Positions 16,457 to 23,633 of a stretch of 23,633 nucleotides of DNA are shown here, one piece after another. Origin of the DNA: Asaia bogorensis (GTDB taxonomy: Bacteria; Pseudomonadota; Alphaproteobacteria; Acetobacterales; Acetobacteraceae); the NCBI GenBank assembly GCA_945873675.1, contig CAMCEP010000010.1, positions 1-23,633 on the forward strand, written 5' to 3'. The notes below the pieces were generated by a model. The model ran no database searches, had not been told where the DNA came from, and saw nothing but the letters and a program-made list of their open reading frames with translations. Position 1 is the stretch's first letter; each line of letters opens with the position of its first letter. The position numbers and the translations under genes were made by a program.

Positions 16457-16489
16457 ACCCTGGAAAGCCGAGGCGTGGCTTTCCAGGGT
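16457..16489. terminator. Perfect 13-bp hairpin between chemoreceptor and SDR genes
   Basis: A 13-bp perfect inverted repeat (ACCCTGGAAAGCC and its complement) encloses the 7-nt loop GAGGCGT, just after the stop of the chemoreceptor gene and before the SDR gene on the same strand. It is strong enough to terminate or pause transcription, but no T-run follows it on either strand, so a classical intrinsic terminator is not certain; it could also protect the chemoreceptor mRNA 3' end. Confidence 0.45.
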
Positions 16490-16503
16490 GGTGCTTGCCA
16501 GCC

Positions 16504-18564
16504 TCAAGCCGCCCGAATTTCGCGGAGGAAGCCGTCCACCTGCTTCTTCAGTGCCGCGCCGTCCTTGCTGAGCGTCCCAGCCGCTGAGAGCAAGGATGTT
16601 GCCGCACTACCCGTGACATTCGCGGCTTGGCTGACCTGGGTGATATTGCCTGCCACTTCCGTAGTTCCCACCGCAGCCTGCTGCACATTGCGGGCTATTT
16701 CCTGCGTTGCGGCACCCTGTTCTTCAACAGCCGAAGCAATAGCCGTTGAGCTTTGGCTGAGCTGATCGATGGTTTCCGCAATATGCGTAATCACCTGCGC
16801 GGAGCGTACGGTTGCTTCCTGCATCGCCTTGATCTGGGAAGCGATTTCATCCGTCGCCTTGGTGGTTTGGGAAGCAAGCGCCTTCACCTCTGATGCCACC
16901 ACCGCAAAGCCTTTGCCAGCTTCGCCCGCACGGGCCGCTTCAATCGTGGCATTCAGCGCCAGCAGATTGGTCTGCCCGGCGATGTCATTGATGATGCGCA
17001 CAACATCGCCAATGCGCTGGGCTGCATCTGTCAGGCCCTGCACTTCCTGCGTGCTGCTCCGCGCGTGGCCAACCGCTTCATTGGTCATGCGGCTGGCTTC
17101 CGCTACCTGCTGCGCGATTTCACGAATGGAAGCCGAAAGCTCCTCGGTCGCGGAAGCAACCGTTTGTACATTTGCCGTCACCTGTTCTGATGCCGCAGCC
17201 ACCGCCGTGGATTGGCCGGAAGTTTCTTCGGCAGTGCGGGCCATTTCCTCAGCCGTTCCCTGCAAGCGGGAAGACGCCTGCGTCACATTGCCAACTACCT
17301 CACCAATGCTTTGTTCAAACTTATCGGCAAGGTCATTCATGGCGATGCGCCGTTCTTCGGCAGCCTGTTGCTTTTGTGTTTCTTGCGCTTTGCGGAGTTC
17401 TTCGGCTTCCATCATACCATTGCGGAACACCTCCAGCGCTTCCGCCATAGTGCCGATTTCATCACGCTTGTCGCGCCCTGGGATAGCAATTGAAAGGTCA
17501 CCGCGTGACAAGGCGCGCATGGCTTCCGTCATGCCCGTGATGGGGCGCGTGATACCGCGCGCCAGCACAAAGCCAACAATCAACGCGGCCATTAGCATGA
17601 TCAGCGCAAAGCTTGACCCATAAGTCAGGATTTTCCACGCCTGAGCTGCATTTGCCTGATTGAGCGTTGCAAGATCACGTTGCAGCACATCCTCAACTGT
17701 TTTCATGAGGTCAATGCGATCGGTGGTTGCCTTGAACCAATCGCGTGCGGCTACACCACCAAGCGGCTTTTCTGATCCCGTTTCCACCGTAATACGGCGC
17801 AGGCGTTCGGCTTCCGTGATGATCGGGCCGGTCAAAGTTTGCTGCGCCGCATTACGCTGCGCTTCCGTGGCGTAAGACTGGAAAGATGACAGGAAGGCGG
17901 CCTGTTCTGCTAGAATTGTCAGCAATGTGCGATATTGTGCGGGCGCAAATTGGCCGGAAGCGAAGCCTGCGGAGCCGGTTGCCCTTTCCTGACCAGCGCG
18001 TTCCTTGGCCGCCAGGAAGTTGAAATAGGCAAGAAGATTGGCAGTCACCGCCGGGGAGTCCGAAACCTTCACCGATTCCTGCGGTACCGCCAGCAAATTC
18101 GTGATGAGGGACGTATAAAAGCGAAAGGAATCAGGCCCGACAATCCGCAAACCGCTGACATCAGCGCGCTTCGCAGCAAGCTCGGCAAGGCCGGAAAGCC
18201 CATTTTCCACACTTTGGCGAATCCCAGCACTATAGTCGGAAAGGGACAAGGCTTTCAGCGTATCCTGTACGATGGCGATCTGGCCATCAGTATCGCGCCG
18301 CTGCGCCTGTAGCTCTGTACCCATTTGCTGCCCACGGCTGCCGATGAACAACGCAGACATGCCGCGTTCCTTTTGCAACTCATGCACCAGGTCACTGATG
18401 CGAGAGCTGAAATGGCTGAGCGCTTGAAGCTGATTGGCCTGCCGCACCGTCTGAAGTTGTTGGGAGATGACAAGGCCACCCATCAGCAGGACAGCCAGGA
18501 TGGGGAGAGCGATGGCCAAGGCAAGTCGCGTAGCTATTTTCGCCTGGGATTGTCTGTTGGACAT
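16504..18564 (-). CDS. Methyl-accepting chemotaxis protein with NIT sensor domain
   Basis: A 686-residue chemoreceptor. It has a first membrane helix (about 12-34), a large periplasmic region of the nitrate/nitrite-sensing NIT family (about 45-300; signature LVHELQKERGMSALFIGSRG at 59-78), a second helix (about 314-336), a HAMP domain (about 337-390, ITRPITGMTEAMRALSRGDL) and a long MCP signalling coiled coil. The hairpin tip (about 525-560: INDIAGQTNLLALNATIEAA then RAGEAGKGFAVVASEVK) is the CheA/CheW contact. The C terminus (FLREIRAA) lacks the CheR/CheB tethering pentapeptide. NIT domains bind nitrate or nitrite in some proteins, but the ligand here is unproven. The ATG at 18564, with AAAAGG 9 nt upstream, is preferred to GTG 18582. 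No other che genes are in the window. Confidence 0.92.
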   Translation of the reverse strand: MSNRQSQAKIATRLALAIALPILAVLLMGGLVISQQLQTVRQANQLQALSHFSSRISDLVHELQKERGMSALFIGSRGQQMGTELQAQRRDTDGQIAIVQDTLKALSLSDYSAGIRQSVENGLSGLAELAAKRADVSGLRIVGPDSFRFYTSLITNLLAVPQESVKVSDSPAVTANLLAYFNFLAAKERAGQERATGSAGFASGQFAPAQYRTLLTILAEQAAFLSSFQSYATEAQRNAAQQTLTGPIITEAERLRRITVETGSEKPLGGVAARDWFKATTDRIDLMKTVEDVLQRDLATLNQANAAQAWKILTYGSSFALIMLMAALIVGFVLARGITRPITGMTEAMRALSRGDLSIAIPGRDKRDEIGTMAEALEVFRNGMMEAEELRKAQETQKQQAAEERRIAMNDLADKFEQSIGEVVGNVTQASSRLQGTAEEMARTAEETSGQSTAVAAASEQVTANVQTVASATEELSASIREIAQQVAEASRMTNEAVGHARSSTQEVQGLTDAAQRIGDVVRIINDIAGQTNLLALNATIEAARAGEAGKGFAVVASEVKALASQTTKATDEIASQIKAMQEATVRSAQVITHIAETIDQLSQSSTAIASAVEEQGAATQEIARNVQQAAVGTTEVAGNITQVSQAANVTGSAATSLLSAAGTLSKDGAALKKQVDGFLREIRAA

Positions 18565-18633
18565 GGGGAAAAACCTTTTCACAACTATCGAAACACCAGA
18601 CCATGCCTAAAATAAAATCATGAAAATTGAATT

Positions 18634-18661
18634 AGAATAGAGCACGGCTTTTTTTGCCCAA
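18634..18661 (-). promoter_or_regulatory. Candidate sigma70-type promoter for the chemoreceptor gene
   Basis: On the minus strand a TTGGGC box and a TATTCT box are separated by 16 nt and lie about 70 nt before the chemoreceptor start, inside the AT-rich stretch. Each box departs from consensus at two or more positions, so this is a candidate found by eye only. Confidence 0.35.
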
Positions 18662-18831
18662 TAAATCAGCGTTAGTTACTGGGTGGTTTAAACATGTGGA
18701 TATCGTCCAATACCACACCGCCACAAGGCACTATGAAGGGCAGCCCAAGACCGCGCCCGACGGCATATTTGCCAAAATCTTCCACTACTGGTCATAATCC
18801 AACTACGTGCATAACGGATCAGGCGTTGTAC

Positions 18832-18860
18832 TGCCAGTTTACCTGGCACCGCTTTGGTGC
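18832..18860. promoter_or_regulatory. Two adjacent inverted repeats upstream of the BVMO gene (possible operator)
   Basis: TGCCAG-N5-CTGGCA (18832-18848) is a perfect 6-5-6 dyad. It runs directly into GCACC-N5-GGTGC (18846-18860), a perfect 5-5-5 dyad; the two centres are 13 bp apart. They lie 58-87 bp before the chosen ATG of the monooxygenase. Such dyads are typical operator shapes, but no regulator gene is in the window and the transcript start is unknown. Confidence 0.4.
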
Positions 18861-18918
18861 GCTGCGCGATCCAGCCCGCATTGGGCATAGGAAATGCAAC
18901 AAGGTTGGGCTTGACCCC

Positions 18919-20553
18919 ATGCTCGAAAAAATTTCGGTACAACAAAACGCGTCAACTGCCACCGATGCAGATGCCATCATCATCGGTGCTGGCATCTCCG
19001 GCATGTATCAGCTGATCAGACTCCGCGAACTCGGTATGAAGCTTTGCGTGTTTGAAGCAGGGTCCGATCTTGGTGGCACCTGGTATTGGAATCGCTATCC
19101 TGGCGCGCGCTTTGATTCGGAAAGCTGGTCCTATGGCTATTCCTTCTCAAAGGAACTGCTCCAGGAATGGGAATGGTCAGAACATTTCTCCGCCCAGCCA
19201 GATACACTGCGCTATCTGAATTACGTTGCTGACAAGTTTGATGTCCGCAAGCACATCACCTTCAATAGCCGCGTGAAGGCTGCGCATTTCGATGATGCAC
19301 AAAATCTTTGGACCGTAACGCTGGAAAACGGTGAGACCTGCCGCGCGCCCTTGCTGATCACGGGGCTGGGGCCGCTTTCCGCACCCACCTTGCCGAATAT
19401 CCCCGGGCGAGATTCCTTCACAGGTCAAGCCTTCCACACCGCCCGCTGGCCGCATGATCCGGTCGATTTCAGGGGCAAGCGTGTTGGCATTATCGGCACG
19501 GGCGCGACCGCCATTCAGATCATCCAAACCATCGCCAAGGATGTTGGGCATCTGACAGTGTTTCAACGCACGCCGAATTGGGCCGCACCCTTGCATAACC
19601 GCAAGATCACCCCGGAAGAACAGGTGAAGATCAAGGCAAGCTATCCGGAAATCTTCGCCCGCTGCAGGGAAACTGCGACCTGCTTCATCCACCAGACAGA
19701 TCCGCGCAAGGCTTTGGAAGTCTCTGCCGAGGAACGCGAAGCCTTTTGGGAAAAGCTATACGCTGAACCCGGCTTTGGCATTTGGGTCGGTAATTTTGCA
19801 GATGTGCTGACCAATAAGGAAGCCAATGCGCTGGCGAGTGACTTCATGGCGCGCAAGATCCGCCAAAGGGTGAAAGACCCGGCGGTTGCAGAAAAACTCA
19901 TTCCCAAAAATCATGGCTTCGGTACCCGACGGCTGCCTTTGGAAAGCGGCTATTACGAAGTTTATAACCAGCGCAATGTCCGCCTGGTGGATATCAATGA
20001 AACGCCGATTGTGTGCATTACGCCCGACGGCATCAAAACCAGTGCTGAGGATTTCGCTTTTGATATCCTGATTTTCTCGACAGGCTTTGATGGTGTGACA
20101 GGCCCTTATGACAGGATTGATATTCGCGGCCCTGGTGGGCGCAGCCTGAAGCAGGAATGGATCAGCACGCCAAGAACCTTTCTGGGCGTGATGGCCGAAG
20201 GTTTTCCCAATATGCTGATGGTGCTCGGCCCCCATACCGCGCGCGGCAATATCCCCCGCAATATCGAGGAAATCGTGGATTGGGTCACTGATCTTGTTAT
20301 TCATATGCGCAATCACGGCCTGAAGCGCGTGGAACCCAGGCCCAAAGCAGTGCATTGGTGGGCTGAGAAGGTGGAAGAAGCCGTGGCCGGGTTACTTTTT
20401 GCTGACGTCAATTCCTGGCAAACCGGGATCAATCGCAATGTCGAAGGGCGCGATATCCGTCGCACCCTTGGCTATTATGGTGGCGCAGTGGAATATCGAC
20501 GGATTGCGGATGAAGTCGCTGCCGGCGGCTATCGCGAATTCGACTTTACCTGA
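18919..20553 (+). CDS. Flavin-containing Baeyer-Villiger-type monooxygenase
   Basis: A 544-residue class B flavoprotein monooxygenase. The FAD Rossmann motif is AIIIGAGISGMY (GxGxxG at 23-28), followed by GGTWYWNRYPGARFD (52-66), a hallmark of cyclohexanone/phenylacetone monooxygenase types. The Baeyer-Villiger fingerprint F-x-G-x-x-x-H-x-x-x-W-P is present in full at 167-178 (FTGQAFHTARWP). The NADPH Rossmann motif is GIIGTGATAIQ (190-200). These enzymes insert oxygen beside a ketone to make esters or lactones using NADPH and O2. Length matches cyclohexanone monooxygenase when started at the ATG at 18919; the frame extends to 18694, but that part has no similarity. The gene for a TctC-type binding protein follows after 29 bases, suggesting a joint catabolic unit. 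The ketone is unknown. Confidence 0.92.
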   Translation: MLEKISVQQNASTATDADAIIIGAGISGMYQLIRLRELGMKLCVFEAGSDLGGTWYWNRYPGARFDSESWSYGYSFSKELLQEWEWSEHFSAQPDTLRYLNYVADKFDVRKHITFNSRVKAAHFDDAQNLWTVTLENGETCRAPLLITGLGPLSAPTLPNIPGRDSFTGQAFHTARWPHDPVDFRGKRVGIIGTGATAIQIIQTIAKDVGHLTVFQRTPNWAAPLHNRKITPEEQVKIKASYPEIFARCRETATCFIHQTDPRKALEVSAEEREAFWEKLYAEPGFGIWVGNFADVLTNKEANALASDFMARKIRQRVKDPAVAEKLIPKNHGFGTRRLPLESGYYEVYNQRNVRLVDINETPIVCITPDGIKTSAEDFAFDILIFSTGFDGVTGPYDRIDIRGPGGRSLKQEWISTPRTFLGVMAEGFPNMLMVLGPHTARGNIPRNIEEIVDWVTDLVIHMRNHGLKRVEPRPKAVHWWAEKVEEAVAGLLFADVNSWQTGINRNVEGRDIRRTLGYYGGAVEYRRIADEVAAGGYREFDFT

Positions 20554-20570
20554 AGCACCACAAGAAAAAG

Positions 20571-20575
20571 GGAGG
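20571..20575 (+). promoter_or_regulatory. Strong Shine-Dalgarno of the tctC-like gene
   Basis: GGAGG lies 7 nt before the ATG at 20583, inside a purine-rich leader. It is the strongest ribosome site on the plus strand here and suggests high synthesis of the binding protein relative to the monooxygenase. Confidence 0.7.
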
Positions 20576-20582
20576 AAAGAAA

Positions 20583-21572
20583 ATGCAGCAAAAAACCCCA
20601 CTATCGCGCCGCTCATTGCTGGCGTTTGGTGCCGGCGTCACCGTGTTGGCGCCCGACATCACGCGCGCGCAGGAAGCCAATTGGCCCAACCGCCCTGTCC
20701 GCATCATCGCGGCTTTCCCGGCCGGCAGCGGCACCGATAGCCTGGCGCGGTTTTATGGTGAACGCTTGGCGCGCGTATTCGGCCAGAATTTCATCATTGA
20801 AAATATCGGCGGCGCCAATGGCGCCCTTGGCGCGCGTGCGGCGGCACGTGCCGCGCCTGATGGCTACACAATCTTTTTCGGCTCCGTTTCCACCCATGCT
20901 GCCAATCCGAATTTGATGCGTGAACCGGGCTATGATCCGCTGCGCGATTTCGCGCCGCTTTCAATGATCAGCCTTAACCCGCTTGGCGTTCTGGTGCGCG
21001 CGGATAATCCAGCGCGCGATCTGCAAACTTTCATCGCCCATGCGCGCGCCAATCCTGGGTCACTGAATTACGGCATTGGCAATGCAGGCGGGCTTGCCGG
21101 CACGCATCTTCTCAGCCAGGCCGCCGGCTTCAAGGCGGAGCAAATCTCCTATCGCGGCACACCGCAGGCCATGGCAGATCTTCTCGGCGGACGGCTACAT
21201 TTCCTTGTGACCGATCTTGGGCCAGCAGTGGAACATTTACGCGCCGGCACCATTCGCGCCCTAGCCGTGACCACCGCACGGCGGGTGGAAACCCTGCCGG
21301 ATGTGCCAACAGTCGCGGAATCCGGCTTGCCGGGCTTTGACTTCGCTTCCTGGAATGGTTCCTGGATGCCGGCACGCACGCCGCCCGCCATCATCGCGCG
21401 CCTGAACCGAGAGATGGTTTCCATTGGCCAAAGCGATGAGGCCAAGCGCCATATCGGCGCGCTTGGCATCGTTTCCACCACCAGCACGCCAGAGGCGCTT
21501 GGCGAATTCAACCGCCGCGAATTGGAATTATGGGCTCGAATCGCGGCCGAGGCGAATGTAGCTAAGGAATAG
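20583..21572 (+). CDS. Tripartite tricarboxylate transporter substrate-binding protein (TctC/Bug family)
   Basis: A 329-residue periplasmic solute-binding protein of the Bug/TctC family. The N terminus has a twin-arginine-like signal (LSRRSLLAFGAGVTVLAP, then an Ala-rich end near residue 29, ITRAQEA). The mature start NWPNRPVRIIAAFPAGSGTD, the segment GGANGALGARAAARAAPDGYT and the later DVPTVAESGLPGFD are family landmarks. Bug proteins bind small carboxylates or related compounds for TctAB permeases, but no tctA or tctB is visible here, so it is an orphan binding protein. Its position 29 bases after the BVMO gene suggests that it captures a substrate or product of that pathway. It converges on the gene at 21590. 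Confidence 0.92.
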   Translation: MQQKTPLSRRSLLAFGAGVTVLAPDITRAQEANWPNRPVRIIAAFPAGSGTDSLARFYGERLARVFGQNFIIENIGGANGALGARAAARAAPDGYTIFFGSVSTHAANPNLMREPGYDPLRDFAPLSMISLNPLGVLVRADNPARDLQTFIAHARANPGSLNYGIGNAGGLAGTHLLSQAAGFKAEQISYRGTPQAMADLLGGRLHFLVTDLGPAVEHLRAGTIRALAVTTARRVETLPDVPTVAESGLPGFDFASWNGSWMPARTPPAIIARLNREMVSIGQSDEAKRHIGALGIVSTTSTPEALGEFNRRELELWARIAAEANVAKE

Positions 21573-21589
21573 ACGTTCCAGACAGCGGC

Positions 21590-22093
21590 TCATTTCCGCC
21601 GGTTTGGTGGCACTTCGGAAATACGGAGCGTGGCTGCTTGCGCAGGGCCACGTTCCACCGTGCCGATCCAGATATTATAGTTTCCGCTTGCTGGGCGCTG
21701 GATGATGATGCCGGGGTTCAACCCTTCCATGTCATCATTGCACAACCACCTGCCAGCCGGATCGTTGATGATGAGCGTGGTATCAGCCTGCGCAACAACG
21801 GAAATATAAAGCGGCAAACTGCCGGCCTGGTAATTCAAATCAACATCGGGGCGCGCATAGTCAATCCAGCCGGCGCAATCAGTACCAAGGCCTTGTACCT
21901 GGCGATCTCCGCCAGCTTCCACGCGTGTTTCATGCGGATCAGGCGAGAAATCGGCGCGCAGATTGACCGTGGCATAACGTGGCTGCGCCGCGACATCAGG
22001 CGTAGCCTGCCGCGCGGGGGATTTTTGCTGAGCCAAGACGGGCAATGCCATGGCGCAGAACAGGGACAGAGCGATGGGTGCGATTTTACGCAT
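21590..22093 (-). CDS. Secreted small protein with PPC-like (pre-peptidase C-terminal) beta domain
   Basis: A 167-residue protein with a Sec signal peptide (MRKIAPIALSLFCAMALPVLA, likely cut after residue 21), hence periplasmic or secreted. The mature part resembles the PPC-type beta-sandwich seen after bacterial peptidases: YISVVAQADTTLIINDPAGRWLCNDD followed by a Gly/Asn turn and SGNYNIWIGTV, the usual last strands. Two cysteines (73 and 118) could form a disulfide. No protease catalytic triad is present, so it is not itself a peptidase; its role is unknown. The frame extends to 22132, but the ATG at 22093 is preceded by AAGGAG with 6-nt spacing and starts exactly at the signal peptide. It follows gltD by 86 bases on the same strand. 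Confidence 0.75.
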   Translation of the reverse strand: MRKIAPIALSLFCAMALPVLAQQKSPARQATPDVAAQPRYATVNLRADFSPDPHETRVEAGGDRQVQGLGTDCAGWIDYARPDVDLNYQAGSLPLYISVVAQADTTLIINDPAGRWLCNDDMEGLNPGIIIQRPASGNYNIWIGTVERGPAQAATLRISEVPPNRRK

Positions 22094-22179
22094 TTGATTC
22101 TCCTTACTGGAAAAAGACTTCTTTTGCTTCAACGATTTGGGACCAAGACCTTATACTTCGATATTTATGCCACACCGTA

Positions 22180-23628
22180 TCAGCGCGGCAGGGTGCTTGC
22201 CCCCATCAGGAATTCATCCACGGCGCGCGCGCATTGGCGACCTTCGCGAATGGCCCAAACCACCAGCGATTGGCCGCGCCGCATATCGCCCGCGGCGAAG
22301 ACCTTGGGGACCGAGGTCTGATAGGCTTCCGTATCCGCCTGCACATTGCCGCGCGCATCCAAAGCGACGCCTGAGGTCTCCAGAAGCCCAGCGCGCCGCG
22401 GCCCTACGAAGCCCATCGCCAGCAGCACAAGATCAGCCTTCATCTGGAATTCGCTGCCCGCCACTTCACGCATTTGCATGCGCCCAGCTTCATGCACCCA
22501 TTCCACGCGCACACAATCAAGCGCGGTCACGCGGCCATTCTCACCAACAGCGCGCTTGGTCAGCACCGCCCAATCGCGTTCGCAGCCTTCATAATGCGCC
22601 GGCGCAGTGCGAAGCTTATGCGGCCAATTCGGCCAGGTCAGGCCCTTGTTTTCATGCTCTGGCGGCTTCGGCATGATCTCAATCTGCGTGATGGAAGCCG
22701 CACCCTGCCGTGCCGAGGTACCGATGCAATCCGCCCCCGTATCGCCGCCGCCAATCACCACCACATGCTTGCTGGTGGCCGAGATGGTGCCACGCGGCGC
22801 AGCGCGGTCTTCAGTATCGCCTGCCACACGCTTGTTCTGCTGCGTCAGATAATCCATCGCGGGATAGATGCCGGAAAGATTACGGCCATCCACTTCCAAT
22901 TCGCGCGGCCATTCGGCGCCGCCCGTCAGCACCACCGCATCATAACCGGCCAACAGCACATCAAACGGCAGCGTGCTGCCCACTTCCGTGCCGGTGCGGA
23001 ATTCGACACCTTCCGCAGCCATTTGCTGCACGCGGCGATCAATCAGCTGCTTTTCCATCTTGAAGTCAGGAATGCCGTAGCGGAGCAAACCGCCGATGCG
23101 ATCATGCTTTTCAAACAGCGTCACCGCATGCCCGGCACGCGCCAATTGCTGCGCGGCCGCGAGCCCCGCCGGGCCGCTACCCACAACGGCTACACGCTTG
23201 CCGGTTTTATGTGTGGGGATTTGCGGCTTGATCCAGCCTTCTTCCCATCCGCGATCAACAATCGCACATTCGATTGACTTGATGGTGACCGGCGTTTCCG
23301 TGATGTTCAGCGTGCAGCTTGCCTCGCAAGGCGCGGGGCAAATGCGGCCCGTGAATTCCGGGAAGTTGTTGGTGGAATGAAGCGTTTCCAGCGCCGCCTG
23401 CCACTGATCCCGATAGACCAGATCATTCCAATCCGGGATCATGTTATTCACCGGGCAGCCATTATGGCAGTACGGAATGCCGCAATTCATGCAGCGCGCC
23501 GCCTGCTTCGTGAGCTCTGCCCCTGGCAGAGGTGTCACATATTCCTTGTAATTCTTCAGCCGGTCTTCGGGCTTGATATAGCCACGTTCGGCACGTTCGA
23601 ATTCAAGAAAGCCAGTTGTCTTACCCAT
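22180..23628 (-). CDS. gltD: Glutamate synthase (NADPH) small subunit
   Basis: A complete 482-residue beta subunit of bacterial glutamate synthase, which passes electrons from NADPH through FAD and [4Fe-4S] clusters to the large subunit for making glutamate from glutamine and 2-oxoglutarate. The N-terminal cysteine clusters are CMNCGIPYCHNGCP (Cys46, 49, 54, 58) and CPAPCEASC (Cys97, 101, 105). The FAD motif is VVGSGPAGLAAA (GxGxxG at 150-155), the NADPH motif is VVIGGGDTGADC (293-298 core), and the C-terminal FAD motif is VFAAGDMRRGQSLVVWAI. The start ATG lies five bases from the window edge. The large-subunit gene gltB is usually upstream and would be beyond the right edge. Confidence 0.96.
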   Translation of the reverse strand: MGKTTGFLEFERAERGYIKPEDRLKNYKEYVTPLPGAELTKQAARCMNCGIPYCHNGCPVNNMIPDWNDLVYRDQWQAALETLHSTNNFPEFTGRICPAPCEASCTLNITETPVTIKSIECAIVDRGWEEGWIKPQIPTHKTGKRVAVVGSGPAGLAAAQQLARAGHAVTLFEKHDRIGGLLRYGIPDFKMEKQLIDRRVQQMAAEGVEFRTGTEVGSTLPFDVLLAGYDAVVLTGGAEWPRELEVDGRNLSGIYPAMDYLTQQNKRVAGDTEDRAAPRGTISATSKHVVVIGGGDTGADCIGTSARQGAASITQIEIMPKPPEHENKGLTWPNWPHKLRTAPAHYEGCERDWAVLTKRAVGENGRVTALDCVRVEWVHEAGRMQMREVAGSEFQMKADLVLLAMGFVGPRRAGLLETSGVALDARGNVQADTEAYQTSVPKVFAAGDMRRGQSLVVWAIREGRQCARAVDEFLMGASTLPR

Positions 23629-23633
23629 AACGC

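Larger units (their letters stand above)
18565..18918. other. Divergent intergenic region between chemoreceptor and BVMO genes
   Basis: This 354-bp region separates divergent genes. The half near the chemoreceptor (about 18590-18700) is markedly AT-rich compared with the rest of the window and holds the promoter-like pair listed separately. The half near the BVMO contains two adjacent inverted repeats. An open frame on the plus strand runs from 18694 into the BVMO, but its codons look unlike coding sequence and no family similarity is visible before 18919, so it is treated as noncoding. Another frame ends at the TAA near 18770 and reads weakly protein-like; I do not call it a gene. Confidence 0.6.

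Noticed and set aside
18844..18860. Possible sigma54 promoter (TGGCAC followed by TTTGGTGC) upstream of the BVMO
   Set aside because: The required GC does not fall at the correct distance from the GG, and the bases are better explained as part of the two inverted repeats.
18694..18918. N-terminal extension of the BVMO by 75 residues
   Set aside because: The extra residues show no similarity to the family and would make the enzyme much longer than relatives; the ATG at 18919 gives the expected length.

Overview
The window looks like a chromosomal segment of a GC-rich alphaproteobacterium, most likely an Acetobacteraceae/Rhodospirillales (Roseomonas-like) organism. The reasons are an anchored cytochrome c next to kdsB-pheA, a DUF2783 small protein beside a flavin monooxygenase, a Bug/TctC solute-binding protein paired with a catabolic oxygenase, and a complete yejABEF set. 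The taxon is inferred from gene content only. I see no transposase, integrase, phage gene or CRISPR array; the window is densely coding on both strands.

Layout. (1) 1-751 (+): the 3' part of an outer-membrane beta-barrel gene cut by the left edge. (2) 764-5348 (-): a tight five-gene operon, in transcription order RNase Z/AtsA-like metallo-beta-lactamase hydrolase, PHBH-fold FAD monooxygenase, DUF2783 small protein, YcbL-type metallo-beta-lactamase hydrolase, class C beta-lactamase/EstB-like serine hydrolase. Three of the four junctions are ATGA overlaps. It resembles a catabolic operon of unknown substrate. (3) 5430-5506 (-): tRNA-Arg(CCG), then kdsB-pheA (LPS Kdo activation and phenylalanine synthesis). 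(4) 7286-15673 (+): eight genes in one direction with short gaps or overlaps: membrane-anchored cytochrome c, HisN-like phosphatase, YejA/B/E/F peptide (microcin C-type) ABC importer, an unknown two-helix membrane protein, and a GhrA-like 2-hydroxyacid dehydrogenase. (5) 15680-18564 (-): an SDR oxidoreductase and a NIT-domain chemoreceptor. (6) 18565-18918: a 354-bp divergent intergenic region with an AT-rich stretch, a promoter-like pair and two adjacent inverted repeats. (7) 18919-21572 (+): a Baeyer-Villiger-type monooxygenase and a TctC/Bug solute-binding protein. (8) 21590-23628 (-): gltD (glutamate synthase small subunit), then a secreted PPC-like small protein.

How the parts fit. Housekeeping genes (tRNA, pheA, kdsB, hisN, gltD, cytochrome c) are interleaved with accessory uptake and oxidation modules: the Yej importer with a 2-ketoacid reductase, the BVMO with its periplasmic binding protein, and the flavin-monooxygenase/DUF2783/hydrolase operon. 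No gene set is clearly a new defence or mobile system. The least-explained items are the DUF2783 operon, the 156-residue membrane protein after yejF, and the dyads upstream of the BVMO.
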